Of a DNA stretch of 64,000 bases, positions 53,510 through 63,246 are shown piece after piece. The stretch spans positions 1-64,000 of the forward strand of contig JALORC010000014.1 in assembly GCA_025459175.1 (NCBI GenBank), written 5' to 3'. The position numbers and the translations under genes are program-made. This DNA comes from Planctomycetota bacterium. GTDB lineage: Bacteria; Planctomycetota; UBA1135; UBA2386. The notes beneath the pieces were generated by a model that did not search any database, was not told where the DNA came from, and worked only from the letters and a program-made list of their open reading frames with translations. Positions within the stretch are counted from its first letter, which is position 1; each line of letters opens with the position of its first letter.

Positions 53510-54688
53510 CTACCGGAAGGGCACGATCTCGTCGGGGAGGGCAACCGCAGCGACCGCGCGCATCCGCTCCCCCATCGCCCAGCTGTCCTTGCCGCCGTGC
53601 AGGACCACCAGCTCGTCCAGACCGAGGTCCTGCATGGCGATGCGCATGGACTTGGTCACCTCGGGCGCCTCGGAACGCTTCATCTCGAACCCGATTCGCC
53701 GCTTGCCTCGCACGACCAGCAGATCGAGTTCAGCACCCTGGTGGGTCGACCAGAAGAAGCACTCCTCGCGACGCGCTCCGAGTCGCTGCGTCACCTGCGT
53801 GAGCAGGAACCCTTCCCAGGTGGCCCCGCCCTTGGGGTGTCCGATCAGCTCGTCGTGGGTGCGAATGCCCAGCAGCGCGTGCGCGATGCCGCTGTCGGCG
53901 ATGTAGACCTTCGGTGATTTCACCTGTCGCTTGGCCAGGTTCTCGTGCCACGGCGGCAACACCCGCAGTACGAAGGTCTGTGCCAGCAGATCGAGGTGTC
54001 GCCGCGCAACCGCCTCGCCGGTGCCCAGCGAGCGAGCCAACTCGGCCGCGTTCCACAGGTTGCCGTGCCAATGCGCGAGCATCAGCCAGAATCGCTCGAT
54101 CTGGGCGGTGGGCACACCCGGTTGCAGAGCCGGCAGATCCTGCTGCAGGAACGTGCGCACGAAGTCCTGCCGCCAACGCAAGCTGACGTCGTCGTTGCGA
54201 GCCAGGTAGGAGGCCGGGAATCCGCCACGCAACCACAGCCGATCCACGGAGTAGCCTCGGAGATTGGCCACCTCTCCCTGGTGCAGGCCGTCGAGATCGT
54301 GGAACGCAATGCGGCCCGCCAGCGACTCGGATGATTGTCGCAACAGCTCCGGCGAGGCACTGCCGAGCACCAGGAATCGCGCGGTCACCGGCCGTCGGTC
54401 GGCAAGGACCCGCAACAAGCGAAAGACCTCGGGGAGTCGCTGGACCTCGTCGAGCACCACCAACCCCTGGGCCTCGCGCAGGACCAGCCCCGGATCCTCG
54501 AGCTTGCGCCGATCCACCGGGTCCTCGAGATCGAACAGGACCTTCTTGCCGCGCCAGGCCGTCAGCACCTGCCGGGCGAGAGTGGTCTTACCGACCTGTC
54601 GAGCCCCCAGGATCGCGACGACCGGATTGTCGCGCAGCAACGCGCGGATCGTGCGAACGTGCTCGGACCGGGAGACCTTCACGCCCAC
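53510..54688 (-). CDS. AAA-family ATPase with DUF4143 domain
   Basis: 392 residues, GTG at 54686-54688 (a second GTG lies two codons later). N-terminal AAA_14-type domain with Walker A GARQVGKTT (28-36) and Walker B LVVLDEVQ (about 76-83), sensor-like text FLVLGSASPELLR, and the DUF4143 C-terminal part (FERFWLMLAHWHGNLWNAAE-like helix region, then KVYIADSGIAHALLG, GATWEGFLLTQVT and the nuclease-like block GAELDLLVVRGKRRIGFEMK). The family is widespread, often mobile, and has no firmly established function; roles in DNA-related processes or defence are suspected. It is alone here. Confidence 0.88.
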   Translation of the reverse strand: MGVKVSRSEHVRTIRALLRDNPVVAILGARQVGKTTLARQVLTAWRGKKVLFDLEDPVDRRKLEDPGLVLREAQGLVVLDEVQRLPEVFRLLRVLADRRPVTARFLVLGSASPELLRQSSESLAGRIAFHDLDGLHQGEVANLRGYSVDRLWLRGGFPASYLARNDDVSLRWRQDFVRTFLQQDLPALQPGVPTAQIERFWLMLAHWHGNLWNAAELARSLGTGEAVARRHLDLLAQTFVLRVLPPWHENLAKRQVKSPKVYIADSGIAHALLGIRTHDELIGHPKGGATWEGFLLTQVTQRLGARREECFFWSTHQGAELDLLVVRGKRRIGFEMKRSEAPEVTKSMRIAMQDLGLDELVVLHGGKDSWAMGERMRAVAAVALPDEIVPFR

Positions 54689-54788
54689 AGCCTACCATGA
54701 AAATCTTATCTTCAGTCGGCCTTTTTCGTGGAGGCTCCGGGAGCACCGTTCGCGAACTCGGCCTCGCCATCCCACCCGGGGCCGCGGG

Positions 54789-57716
54789 TCAGCGCGGAGC
54801 TTGCGGCTTCAGCACCACCGCTGCCGGTTCGCAGACGCCATCGGCGCGCACCTCGATCGCGAACGGCGCGGCGCTCACCATTCCTTCGCGCACGAAGCCA
54901 TCCTCCCGCGGCGCCACCGTGTAGCGACCGGGCGGCAGCGCGGGCAACGTGACCCGGGCGCGCCGCTGCCGCCAATCGACCTCGCACACCGCCGTCGCGA
55001 CCCACATGGAGCTCGAGCCGTCGGCGCTGGACCGGTGCACGACGACGACGCTCGGCAGCAGCTCGGCGAGTTCGGCGGTCAGCTCGACGCGAGCATCGTG
55101 GCGCGGCGCGACCTCGAGATCCGGCAGCACGACGTCGCCGGCACCGACCACGATCTCGCGATCCACGAGCAATCGGCCGCGGCGACGTTCGACCAGGTGG
55201 ATCCGCAGCAGGTAGGTCCCGGGCCGCACGAACTCGAACCCGAAGGCACCATCCGTGGCGGCCAGCTCGCACGAAGGCAGCACCTCGAACAACGGCAGTG
55301 AGTCATCGGACGAGCTGTACGAGTCCTGATACGGGTCCTCGCCGGCCTTCGCGGCCGGGCACAGAATGGCGCGCGCGAGGGCCCGATCGTCGGCGCCGAG
55401 CGCATCGAGCCGGAATCGGCCGCGCACCGACGCACCGGGCAGCACGACATCGTGCTCGATCCTGGCGCCGGGGTCAGGCAAGCCGACCCGCTGCGCCACC
55501 CGGGTCGCTGCGCGCGGATGTTCGACCAGCAGCTCGCACTCCCGCGCGCCGAGCACGAGGAACTGGAAGCGGCCGTCGGCCCCGGTGACGACCCCTGTCG
55601 CGTAGTCCTCGACCGGGTCCTGGTCGGCGCGCAGCGGATCCGCGGCCCGCAGCGGACGCGCCACGACCCGCACCCCGGCGACCGGCTGCTCGCCGAGCAG
55701 CACGCGGCCGGTCAGCTCGCCGAGGGCTTGCGCAGCGAGTTGCACCTCGGTGACCGCTCCGGTGGCGACTTCGATCGTCGTCGCCGTGCGCACGTCGACG
55801 CCACCGCCGAGCAGCGGCAGCCGCACGCCGTCGTGTCCTTCGGGCACACCGATGCTCAGCTCATTCTCGTAGCTGATGCCGATGCGCCAGGTGCCGGGCA
55901 GCAGCCGGAGCGTGAACTCCCCTTCGTCACCGACCGGCATCCGCAACCACCCGGCCGTGCCTCGTTGCACTGCGTCCTCATCGGCCGGGCGCCATGCAAC
56001 GACCGCCGGACGATTCGTGCCGGGCCGCCACACGGCGACCGTGCCGTGCACGACGTCGAGCTGCTGCAACCCGATCTCGCACGACTCGGGTCCGGCACCG
56101 GGGCCGAACACGCGCCCCTGCGACAGGAAGCCATCGGCCTCGATCCAGAACGCGAGCACGTGCGGCGGATGCCATGACACCTCGACCGTGCCGTCGGGCC
56201 CGGTCAATGCCCGGTGGTTGCCGTAGGAACCACCGTTGACCCAGGCCAGCACACCGCGCGGCCCATCCTTGGCGAACATCTCGGCGTAGCGCTCCGCGTT
56301 CGTCGGCCAACGCACGCTCGCGCCGGCGATCGGGGCCCCGGTCTCGCTGCGGACCTGGATCCGACAGCGGCGCTCGGGCACCAGCTTCAGCACGACCTCG
56401 TGATCGCTGCGCACCTCGGCGTACTGCCACTCCGAACGTCCGACGCCCTCGGTGACGGCCTGCAGCGCATAGTCGGCCAACGCGACACCACGCAGCTCGA
56501 GCACTCCGTCGGCACCGGTCGGCAGCGGCGCGCGACAACGTTCGCGCATCCACATCGGCATCATCTGCCGCGACGGTTCTCCTGGCCGCGCGATCGCGTG
56601 CTGCAACTGCACGGTGGTCGCCGCACCACCAGTTCCCTCGACGCGCACCCGCAGCACCGCGGTGCGCGGCAGATCGATGCGCACCGGCCCGGAGCCATCG
56701 ACCTTCACCCCGTCGATGCCGCCCGCGTCGCCGGCGCGGACCTGGAGCGCGGCGCTGGGGCCGAGCGTCGGATACACGAAGCGGCCGTCGACGTCGGTCT
56801 TCACGACCTCGGCGCACCGGCCGTAGCTCAGCACCTCGGCGCCCGCGACCGGTCGCCCCGCGTGGTCGTGGACGACGCCGCTGCAGACCTGCCCGCGGCG
56901 CAACACCAGCTCGCACTCACCAGTCCCGCCGGGCGGCAGATCCAGCGACGCACTCGCCGCCAGCAGGCCCGGCTGCTTCGCCAGCACTCGCAGGCTGTCG
57001 TGGTGCGCGCGTTCGAAGACGAAGCGACCGTCGACGTCGGTGACCGCGGCCCGCGGTCGACGCACGCTGTCCGCCGGTAGATCGAACTCGAAGAGCGCCT
57101 CGAACGGGCTCGCCAGCCACACGTTCACCGCCGCCAGCGCCACCGCCTGTTCGTCGACGACGCGTCCGCGCAGCGTGGTCGGTGCCGGCACCGCGACGTC
57201 GCCGATGGCCGGCTGCCAGTAACCATGGAACCACAGCTCCGGCGCCCGCGGTCCGCGCACGCGGATCCAGGTCCGTTCCAGCACCACCGACGGCAGTGCT
57301 GCCGGCGGCAACACGAAGCGACCCAGGCGATCGGTGACGACTTCGATCCCTGCCGGCCGGAACTTGCCGTACTCGCCGGTCCACAGTTCGACCATGTGAT
57401 CGGCGAGCGGCTCCGGTCCTTGCATCAGCCGACCGCGCGGCTGCTGCTGGCCGGCCAGCACCCGCTCGCGCGCGAGGTTGCCGGACGACGTGGCCGACGA
57501 GTTCGACGCCGCCGTCCCGCTCGGCCCGGTCGCGTCGTCGGGGGCCGATGCGCTGCCGCCGGCAGGCGGCGTCGTTGACCGGGTCCGGTCGCCGACGACC
57601 ACCGGCGGCGCATCGTCGGCGCGCCACAGCCACCACAGCAGAACCGCGGCCACCGCAGCCAACGTGGCCAGGACTCCGACGGGTTGCCACTTCGTTGCGC
57701 TCACGTGTTCCACCAT
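54789..57716 (-). CDS. large membrane-anchored protein with carboxypeptidase-regulatory-like repeats
   Basis: 975 residues from the ATG at 57714-57716. An N-terminal anchor (PVGVLATLAAVAAVLLWWLW, about 12-31) is followed by a low-complexity linker rich in Ser, Ala and Thr. Repeats of the regulatory-like type then occur all along the protein (RGRVVDEQAVALAAVNVWLA; VVHDHAGRPVAGAEVLSY; TDVDGRFVYPTLG; TGRVLLGEQPVAGVRVVARP). No enzymatic domain is seen. Its domain layout matches that of the protein at 37793 and of the outer part of the sigma-fusion. A 51-nt gap separates it from the FG-GAP gene upstream on the same strand. Confidence 0.8.
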   Translation of the reverse strand: MVEHVSATKWQPVGVLATLAAVAAVLLWWLWRADDAPPVVVGDRTRSTTPPAGGSASAPDDATGPSGTAASNSSATSSGNLARERVLAGQQQPRGRLMQGPEPLADHMVELWTGEYGKFRPAGIEVVTDRLGRFVLPPAALPSVVLERTWIRVRGPRAPELWFHGYWQPAIGDVAVPAPTTLRGRVVDEQAVALAAVNVWLASPFEALFEFDLPADSVRRPRAAVTDVDGRFVFERAHHDSLRVLAKQPGLLAASASLDLPPGGTGECELVLRRGQVCSGVVHDHAGRPVAGAEVLSYGRCAEVVKTDVDGRFVYPTLGPSAALQVRAGDAGGIDGVKVDGSGPVRIDLPRTAVLRVRVEGTGGAATTVQLQHAIARPGEPSRQMMPMWMRERCRAPLPTGADGVLELRGVALADYALQAVTEGVGRSEWQYAEVRSDHEVVLKLVPERRCRIQVRSETGAPIAGASVRWPTNAERYAEMFAKDGPRGVLAWVNGGSYGNHRALTGPDGTVEVSWHPPHVLAFWIEADGFLSQGRVFGPGAGPESCEIGLQQLDVVHGTVAVWRPGTNRPAVVAWRPADEDAVQRGTAGWLRMPVGDEGEFTLRLLPGTWRIGISYENELSIGVPEGHDGVRLPLLGGGVDVRTATTIEVATGAVTEVQLAAQALGELTGRVLLGEQPVAGVRVVARPLRAADPLRADQDPVEDYATGVVTGADGRFQFLVLGARECELLVEHPRAATRVAQRVGLPDPGARIEHDVVLPGASVRGRFRLDALGADDRALARAILCPAAKAGEDPYQDSYSSSDDSLPLFEVLPSCELAATDGAFGFEFVRPGTYLLRIHLVERRRGRLLVDREIVVGAGDVVLPDLEVAPRHDARVELTAELAELLPSVVVVHRSSADGSSSMWVATAVCEVDWRQRRARVTLPALPPGRYTVAPREDGFVREGMVSAAPFAIEVRADGVCEPAAVVLKPQAPR

Positions 57717-57767
57717 AGCTTCGCGGCAGCCGTGGTGCCGCACGATCACTTGCCGAGCGCAGCGTCG

Positions 57768-58850
57768 TCAACGCAGCAGCACGCGCAGGCTGCTCTGCAC
57801 CCGTGGGCGACTGACGAGCTCCGCCTGCATCCGAGCGATCGCCTGCCGCGGTTGCTCGGCCCATGCGTGCAGCTCGTCGAGGCGGAGCTTGCGGCGCGCC
57901 ATCGCGGCCGCATCGTCGAACGGCGGCCGCTTCTCGTTCTCCGCCGCCACGGCAGCTTCGATCGTGCGCACGAGCTCCTGCGCGGACCGCAGGTGCCGCC
58001 GCATGCTGGCGACCTCCGGCTCCGGCAGCGGATCGGCCTTGCGCTCGATCTTCTCCCCGAGCAACAGCTCGAGCCGGCCATCACCATCGTGATCGGCCGC
58101 GGCCAGCTGGCACTGGTCGCTCGCGATGCCGCGGAGGCTGTCGATGCGCTGCAGCTTGCCATCGATCCGCCCATACACGTGCACTCCGTCCTGCTCCGCC
58201 GCCACCAGATCGATGGTGCCATCACCGTCCCAATCGAGCGCCGCCATGCCGTACGCGGGCCGAGGGCCATCGATCGGCTCGGCTGCCTGGAAGCCGGCGG
58301 CAGTGCCGGGCAGCAGGAAGGCGCCGCCCTGACCAACCACCAGCAGGTCGCGCGTGCCGTCGCCGTTCCAGTCGACCAGCTCGATCTGCGCCGGTTCGCG
58401 CGGCACCGGAGCCTGCAGCTGGTGCAACATGGTCCGCGGCCCGAACCGACCGCCGCCTTCGTTCGCGAACCAGACGACGCCGGTCGGCCCGACGCGCCCC
58501 CACAATGGCGTGTCCAGCGCCACCAGGTCGAGGTCGCCGTCGCCATCGACGTCGAGCAGGCGCGGTTGGCCGGCGTTCTCACAGCTGACGCCGACCTCGA
58601 TGCCCTGGCCGAGGGTCTGCTCGGCATCGAACCGCAGCGCGCCATCCGCCAGCGGCTCGAGCCCCAGCCGCAGCGCGAATGGACCGTTCTTGCCGAGCAC
58701 CAGATCGATCCGGCCGTCGCCGTTGATGTCGCCCAAGGCGCCGCTGAGTCGGTAATCGTCGACCGTGAGCAGGGGCACCTCGCGCGGCGCTTGGGCCGCC
58801 AGCCAAGGAGAGCAACTGACGGCGAGAACAATGAGTGCGATGTCGCGCAT
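57768..58850 (-). CDS. secreted FG-GAP/VCBS repeat protein
   Basis: 360 residues from the ATG at 58848-58850; a GTG three codons upstream is possible. Signal peptide: RDIALIVLAVSCSPWLAA. Five calcium-binding-type repeats are clear: DINGDGRIDLVLG, DVDGDGDLDLVAL, DWNGDGTRDLLVV, DWDGDGTIDLVAA and DHDGDGRLELLLG. They should form a seven-bladed or partial beta-propeller as in integrin-alpha-like proteins. The last ~90 residues are helical (MRRHLRSAQELVRTIEAAVA). It may bind a polymer or another cell-surface protein. The 170 nt to the next gene upstream (58851-59020) hold no gene that I can see. Confidence 0.85.
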   Translation of the reverse strand: MRDIALIVLAVSCSPWLAAQAPREVPLLTVDDYRLSGALGDINGDGRIDLVLGKNGPFALRLGLEPLADGALRFDAEQTLGQGIEVGVSCENAGQPRLLDVDGDGDLDLVALDTPLWGRVGPTGVVWFANEGGGRFGPRTMLHQLQAPVPREPAQIELVDWNGDGTRDLLVVGQGGAFLLPGTAAGFQAAEPIDGPRPAYGMAALDWDGDGTIDLVAAEQDGVHVYGRIDGKLQRIDSLRGIASDQCQLAAADHDGDGRLELLLGEKIERKADPLPEPEVASMRRHLRSAQELVRTIEAAVAAENEKRPPFDDAAAMARRKLRLDELHAWAEQPRQAIARMQAELVSRPRVQSSLRVLLR

Positions 58851-59020
58851 GGGAGTCACGAAATGGGCCGGCGAGCGGACGGAGCGTCGGGATCCGAACT
58901 CCGAACTCGAGTGCCAACGAGCGCTAGGGCATGGCCGACCCGCTGCTCCCGCGCTGGTTGCGAAGATACATGGTCGACGCCGGCGTGTGTTGACTGCAGC
59001 AGCCGGGCAAGATCCCGGCG

Positions 59021-60181
59021 ATGCGCGCGGCCGAGGAACTGGAACGAGCGTGGCACCTGCTGGCCTTGGCCCGGCCGGCCGCAGCGGCGGAGATCCTCAC
59101 CGGCCTGCTCGGCCAACATCCCGACTGCGCCGCCGCGTGGCAGCTGCTGGCCCTAGCGCAAGACGCCCTCGGTGAGCCCGGTCCGGCCGTGGCCAGCGCC
59201 GAGCGTGCCATCGCCCTGGACCCGGAATCGGTTCCCGCCCAGCTCGTGCTGGCGGGGTTGCTGCTGCGCAACGACCAGCCTGCCGCGGCCTTGGCGCGTT
59301 GCCGGCAGACGCTCGAGCTCGAGCCGACGACGCCGGAGGCCCACGCGCTGCAGGCCGAGATCCTGATCCGGCTCGGGCGGGTCGATGAGGGGATCGCCGC
59401 GATCGACGTGGCTTTGACGCAGGCGCCCGAGGAACCGGACCACCACGAAGTGCGCGGCCGCGGACTGTTCCTCCAGGGTCGCCTCGCTGCGTGCGAGGCG
59501 GCGGTTGCGGCCGGTCTGCGCGCGGATCCGTCGGCGCCGGGGCTGCACCTGTTGCGCGGGGAAGTGGCGTTGCGCCGAGGGGATGTGGCGACCGCTGCCG
59601 AGGCGTTCCGCCATGTGTTGGGTCGACACCCGGAGCAGGAACGTGCGCGCCGAGGCCTGTTGGCAGCGCTGCGCGCGCAGCACCGTGGCTACCGGGTCGT
59701 GTCGTGGATGCGGCAGGGACTGTTCGGCCTCGCGTTGCGCGTCGGACCGGGCCGATTCCTAGCCCTGGCGGCGGTCGTGCTGATCGCGATCGCGTTTGCC
59801 GCCGGCCACCATGTCTACGAGGTCGTGCGCATCGTCCTGGTCGCGGCGCTGCTGCTGCCGGCCGAACTCGCCAACCTGGCGCTGTGGTCGAGCCCGAGTG
59901 CACGCGCGGTGCTGACGCGCGGCGAACGTTGGTGCGCCGGGGTGGTCGGCGGCAGCCTCGTGGTGTCGATCGCGTGCACCGCCATCGCCGGACTGACGCA
60001 AGGCCAGGGTTGGTGGCAGGGCGCCAAGGCCGGGGCGGCGCTGGCCCTGCTGCTCTCGTTCTGGCACTGGGCACTCGGCGATGCCGCGTTTGCTCGACCG
60101 CCGCGCCGGCGACTCACGGTCTTGCTGCTGCTGATGGTGGTGCTGATCGTCGCCGTCGTGCTGCTGCGCCGATCCGCCTGA
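59021..60181 (+). CDS. TPR protein with C-terminal membrane domain
   Basis: 386 residues from the ATG at 59021. Residues about 1-225 contain six or so TPR units (HPDCAAAWQLLALAQDALGE; LDPESVPAQLVLAGLLLRND; HPEQERARRGLLAAL). There is no signal peptide, so this part is cytoplasmic. The rest has four hydrophobic helices (FLALAAVVLIAIAFAAGHHV; IVLVAALLLPAELANLALW; VVGGSLVVSIACTAIAGLTQ; LTVLLLLMVVLIVAVVLLRR). It probably works as a membrane-bound scaffold. The 107 nt to the helicase contain the promoter listed next. Confidence 0.8.
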   Translation: MRAAEELERAWHLLALARPAAAAEILTGLLGQHPDCAAAWQLLALAQDALGEPGPAVASAERAIALDPESVPAQLVLAGLLLRNDQPAAALARCRQTLELEPTTPEAHALQAEILIRLGRVDEGIAAIDVALTQAPEEPDHHEVRGRGLFLQGRLAACEAAVAAGLRADPSAPGLHLLRGEVALRRGDVATAAEAFRHVLGRHPEQERARRGLLAALRAQHRGYRVVSWMRQGLFGLALRVGPGRFLALAAVVLIAIAFAAGHHVYEVVRIVLVAALLLPAELANLALWSSPSARAVLTRGERWCAGVVGGSLVVSIACTAIAGLTQGQGWWQGAKAGAALALLLSFWHWALGDAAFARPPRRRLTVLLLLMVVLIVAVVLLRRSA

Positions 60182-60251
60182 TCGGCGCGTCGCCGACCAC
60201 GACCCGGGAGGCCGCCAACGAGGTCGCAGCGTAGCCGGGGAAAGCCGCGGG

Positions 60252-60279
60252 TTGCACTCCCGCTCCGTGCCTGCACACT
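60252..60279 (+). promoter_or_regulatory. promoter of the helicase gene
   Basis: TTGCAC (60252-60257) and CACACT (60274-60279), 16 nt apart, resemble a sigma-70 promoter. The predicted start is at about 60286-60288 and the GTG start codon is at 60289, so the mRNA would be nearly leaderless. No Shine-Dalgarno sequence is present in front of the GTG, which agrees. Confidence 0.5.
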
Positions 60280-60288
60280 GCGCGGCCC

Positions 60289-61833
60289 GTGCAACTCCGC
60301 CCGTACCAACAAACCGCGATCGCCGCCGTGCGCGAGGCCTACCGCCAGGGCCACCGCGCGGTGCTGGTGGTGATGCCGACCGGCACCGGCAAGACGGTGC
60401 TGTTCGCCGAGATCGCCAAGCTCGCGAAGGGCCCGGTGCTGGTGCTCGCCCACCGGCAAGAACTGGTCGAACAGGCGCGCGAGAAGATCGCCGCGTGGTG
60501 CAACGACGTGGTCGCGGTCGAGATGGCGCACCGCCGCGACTTCACGCGGCCCGACGGCACGCGCCCGAAGATCACCGTCGCCAGCATCCAGACGCTGCAG
60601 AAGCGCCTGCACGACGTGCCGAAGGACGCGTTCAAGATCGTCATCGTCGACGAGGCGCACCACGCCACCGCCGATTCGTATCGCGCCGTGCTCGGCCACT
60701 TCGGCGCCTGGCTGCTCGGTGTCACCGCGACCCCCGACCGCAGCGACCGCGTGCCGCTCGGCGAAGTGTTCTCGACGGTGGCGTTCGAGTACGACATGCG
60801 CACCGCGATCCAGGACGGCTGGCTGTGCCCGATCCGGTCCTTCCTGGTGCAGACCAAGGCCGACTTCTCGCACGTGCGCAAGCTCGCCGGCGAACTGTCG
60901 ACGCGCGACGTCGAGGCGGTGCTCAACCAGGACCTGCACCTGGCCGAGATCGCGACCCCGATCCTGCGCGAGCGCGGCGATCGCCCGACCATCGTGTTCG
61001 CGGCGTCGGTCGCGCACGCGCACGCGCTGTGCCGGGTCATGAACGAACAGGCCGGTTCGCCGAACTTCGCCGCCGCACTCGACGGCGACACCGCGTTCGA
61101 GCTGCGCGCGCCGGTGCTGCAGCACTTCCGCCGCCGTGACATCCAGGTGCTGGTCAACTGCTCGCTGTTCACCGAGGGCTTCGACGTGCCCGACATCGCG
61201 CTGGTGGCGATCGCGCGGCCGGTGCTGTCGCGCTCGTTCTACGCGCAGATGGTCGGCCGCGGCACGCGCCCGGCGAAGGGCAAGCAGGACCTGCTGGTGC
61301 TCGACTTCGTGCCGAGCAACTGTCGTCACTCGCTGGCGCAGGCGGTCGACATCTTCGCCCGCGGTGACGAGGAGCTGGCAGCGATCGCGCGCCGCATCGC
61401 CGCGACCGCGAGTGCGAACGGCGAGGCGATCGCGCTGGAGCTGGCGATGGAGCTCGCGCAACAGGAACAGGAGGCGCAGCAGGCCTCGGTCGTCTACCAG
61501 CTGCGCCAGCGCGATCCGTTCGCGGCGGTCGGCATCAACCTCGACAAGTACCGCGGCCGCCCGAACGACGGCGACCGCGCCACCGCCGAGCAGCTCGAGT
61601 TCTTCCGCCGCGCGGGGCTGCCGGTCGACGAGGTGCAGGGCCTGTCGCAGCGGCAGGCGGAGGCGCTGCGCGAGCAGCTGCTCGAACGCAAGGCGGTCGG
61701 GCTGTGCACGCCGAAGCAGGCGAAGCAACTGGTCGCGATGGGCATCGACCCGCGCGACCTCTACTACGACCAGGCGCAGGAGCTGCTGCGCGAGGCGCGG
61801 CAGAAGAAGCGCGCCGGCGCCGCGGAGAGCTGA
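60289..61833 (+). CDS. superfamily 2 DEAD/DEAH-box helicase
   Basis: 514 residues from the GTG at 60289. Motif I MPTGTGKT (29-36), Ia LVLAHRQELVEQAR, II DEAH (121-124), III TATP (146-149), V FTEGFDVPDIA, and VI QMVGRGTRP are all present. The helicase core takes about 360 residues; the ~150-residue C-terminal part is a family-specific helical extension (GLCTPKQAKQLVAMGIDPRD, then QAQELLREARQKKRA). Such stand-alone SF2 helicases are common in bacteria and act on DNA repair or RNA structure; the substrate is not known. It is convergent with the small periplasmic protein after five bases. Confidence 0.92.
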   Translation: MQLRPYQQTAIAAVREAYRQGHRAVLVVMPTGTGKTVLFAEIAKLAKGPVLVLAHRQELVEQAREKIAAWCNDVVAVEMAHRRDFTRPDGTRPKITVASIQTLQKRLHDVPKDAFKIVIVDEAHHATADSYRAVLGHFGAWLLGVTATPDRSDRVPLGEVFSTVAFEYDMRTAIQDGWLCPIRSFLVQTKADFSHVRKLAGELSTRDVEAVLNQDLHLAEIATPILRERGDRPTIVFAASVAHAHALCRVMNEQAGSPNFAAALDGDTAFELRAPVLQHFRRRDIQVLVNCSLFTEGFDVPDIALVAIARPVLSRSFYAQMVGRGTRPAKGKQDLLVLDFVPSNCRHSLAQAVDIFARGDEELAAIARRIAATASANGEAIALELAMELAQQEQEAQQASVVYQLRQRDPFAAVGINLDKYRGRPNDGDRATAEQLEFFRRAGLPVDEVQGLSQRQAEALREQLLERKAVGLCTPKQAKQLVAMGIDPRDLYYDQAQELLREARQKKRAGAAES

Positions 61834-61838
61834 CGCGC

Positions 61839-62588
61839 TCAGTCGTCGTCGCTTCTGGCGACCAGCGTCTCGCCGGTCGCCGTCACCGGGTCGCTCGCGG
61901 CGTCACGCGCCGGCCTGCCGATCGCATTGCGCGCCGCCTCGTAGGTGCGCAGACGCAGCCGGAACTCCTCGTCGCGCCCACCCGCGGCGATTGCCCGCCG
62001 CTGCAGTTCGATCGCGCGCTCGATGCGGCCGTTGAGGAACTGCGCGCACGCCATCGTGTCGAGATGGTGCGGCTCCTTGCTGCCCGACTGCTCGAGCTTC
62101 TCGACCAGCGCCAGCGCGACGTCGTCGAACTTGCCGCCGGTCTCGACCTCGGTCAGCAGCGCATGGGCGGTGCGATGCAGTCGGCCGCGATCGTCACCGA
62201 CCTGCTCGACGACCTTCGCCAACGTCGCCTCGGCGCGATCGGCGTGGCCCTCGTCGCGCAGCCAGCGATAGTGTGTCATCAGCTGCCGCGACCGCGACGG
62301 CGCGCAGTTGCGTTCGCGTTGGGGTTCCTGCGCCGCCTCGAGTGCATCGAGTGCACGACCGAGCTGCTGCTGCAACCGCGCTGCTTCGGCGCGCGCCTTG
62401 GCCACTTCCTGCCGGGCCGCCTCGAGGTCACGCTCGACCTGACGCTGCGTCGCCTGCAGCCGCGACTGCGCGGCCATGGCATCCGCCGGCGTCGTCGCGG
62501 GCGCCGCTGGCCGCGGCTCCTGCGTTGCGATCCAGGTGATCGGGGCGGAAGCGAACAGGACGGTGCAGACGAGACCTTTGACGAGCAT
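61839..62588 (-). CDS. exported coiled-coil/helical protein of unknown function
   Basis: 249 residues from the ATG at 62586-62588. Signal peptide: MLVKGLVCTVLFASAPITWI. Residues about 40-90 form a coiled coil (VERDLEAARQEVAKARAEAA, then LQQQLGRALDALEA). The C-terminal part contains TPR-like helices (YRWLRDEGHADRAEATLAKV; ACAQFLNGRIERAIELQRRA). No catalytic motif. The 125 nt upstream (62589-62713) hold no gene that I see. Confidence 0.72.
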   Translation of the reverse strand: MLVKGLVCTVLFASAPITWIATQEPRPAAPATTPADAMAAQSRLQATQRQVERDLEAARQEVAKARAEAARLQQQLGRALDALEAAQEPQRERNCAPSRSRQLMTHYRWLRDEGHADRAEATLAKVVEQVGDDRGRLHRTAHALLTEVETGGKFDDVALALVEKLEQSGSKEPHHLDTMACAQFLNGRIERAIELQRRAIAAGGRDEEFRLRLRTYEAARNAIGRPARDAASDPVTATGETLVARSDDD

Positions 62589-62713
62589 GGGGAACCTCCT
62601 CGTGGGGAACGCGGACGCGACGCGCGCCTGTGTGCGGCCTCGATGATCGCGGCCGCCGGCGCCAGGGACGCAGCGTAGCAGCGCCACGCGTGCCCCGACG
62701 TCTTGCTGACGTC

Positions 62714-63246
62714 TCAGCGGTTCGGTCGGACCCGCTCGATCTCCACTCGTGCGATCCGGATCGACGGCAGGACGGACGCGTCCGCGCGATCGACCTTCGC
62801 GAAGGCCGCCGCCGGCGCATCGCAGGGCAGCGGCTCACGCCCACGCCGCTTGTAGTCGGTCGCTTCCTCGGTCGGCTCGCCGTTCAATGCACGAATCCAG
62901 GTCTCGATGTTCCGCTTGGGAACCAGCCACGCCATGCGTTCGTTCGGTCCGCGTTCGCCCTCCATCGCCGCGTCGAGCTGGGCGTGGCGGTCGACCACCG
63001 CATGGTGATCCGCGTCGAGACAGGTAACCAGACCCGTGTTCGGCTGCGCATGTTCGTTGGCCCGCAGTTTCTTCGCCTCCACGCCGTGCATCTGCAGCAC
63101 CCAGCTGTCGGCGGATTAGCCGCTCTCGGCGCCGTCTTGAACGTCAGGTCGCGAGGCGTGAAGCCGAGGCGATACAGCGCTCGCCGGACGAACATCTCCG
63201 ACTGCACGTCCTCGGCGACCACGACCAACCGCACGCGCCTAGTCAT
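62714..63246 (-). pseudogene. TOPRIM-like nuclease gene, frameshifted
   Basis: The 5' part starts at the ATG at 63244-63246 and reads MTRRVRLVVVAEDVQSEMFV, then RRALYRLGFTPRDLTFKTAP, up to about 63118. The remainder, SADSWVLQMHGVEAKKL and onwards, lies in another frame and ends at 62714 with VLPSIRIARVEIERVRPNR. A one-base loss at about 63115-63118 would explain it; a TAA lies right at the junction. The joined protein would be about 177 residues, with the TOPRIM-type glutamate in VVVAED and the DxD in VTCLDADHH. The 5' end overlaps the AAA gene by eight bases. It may be a real mutation, a programmed frameshift, or a sequencing error. Confidence 0.65.
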
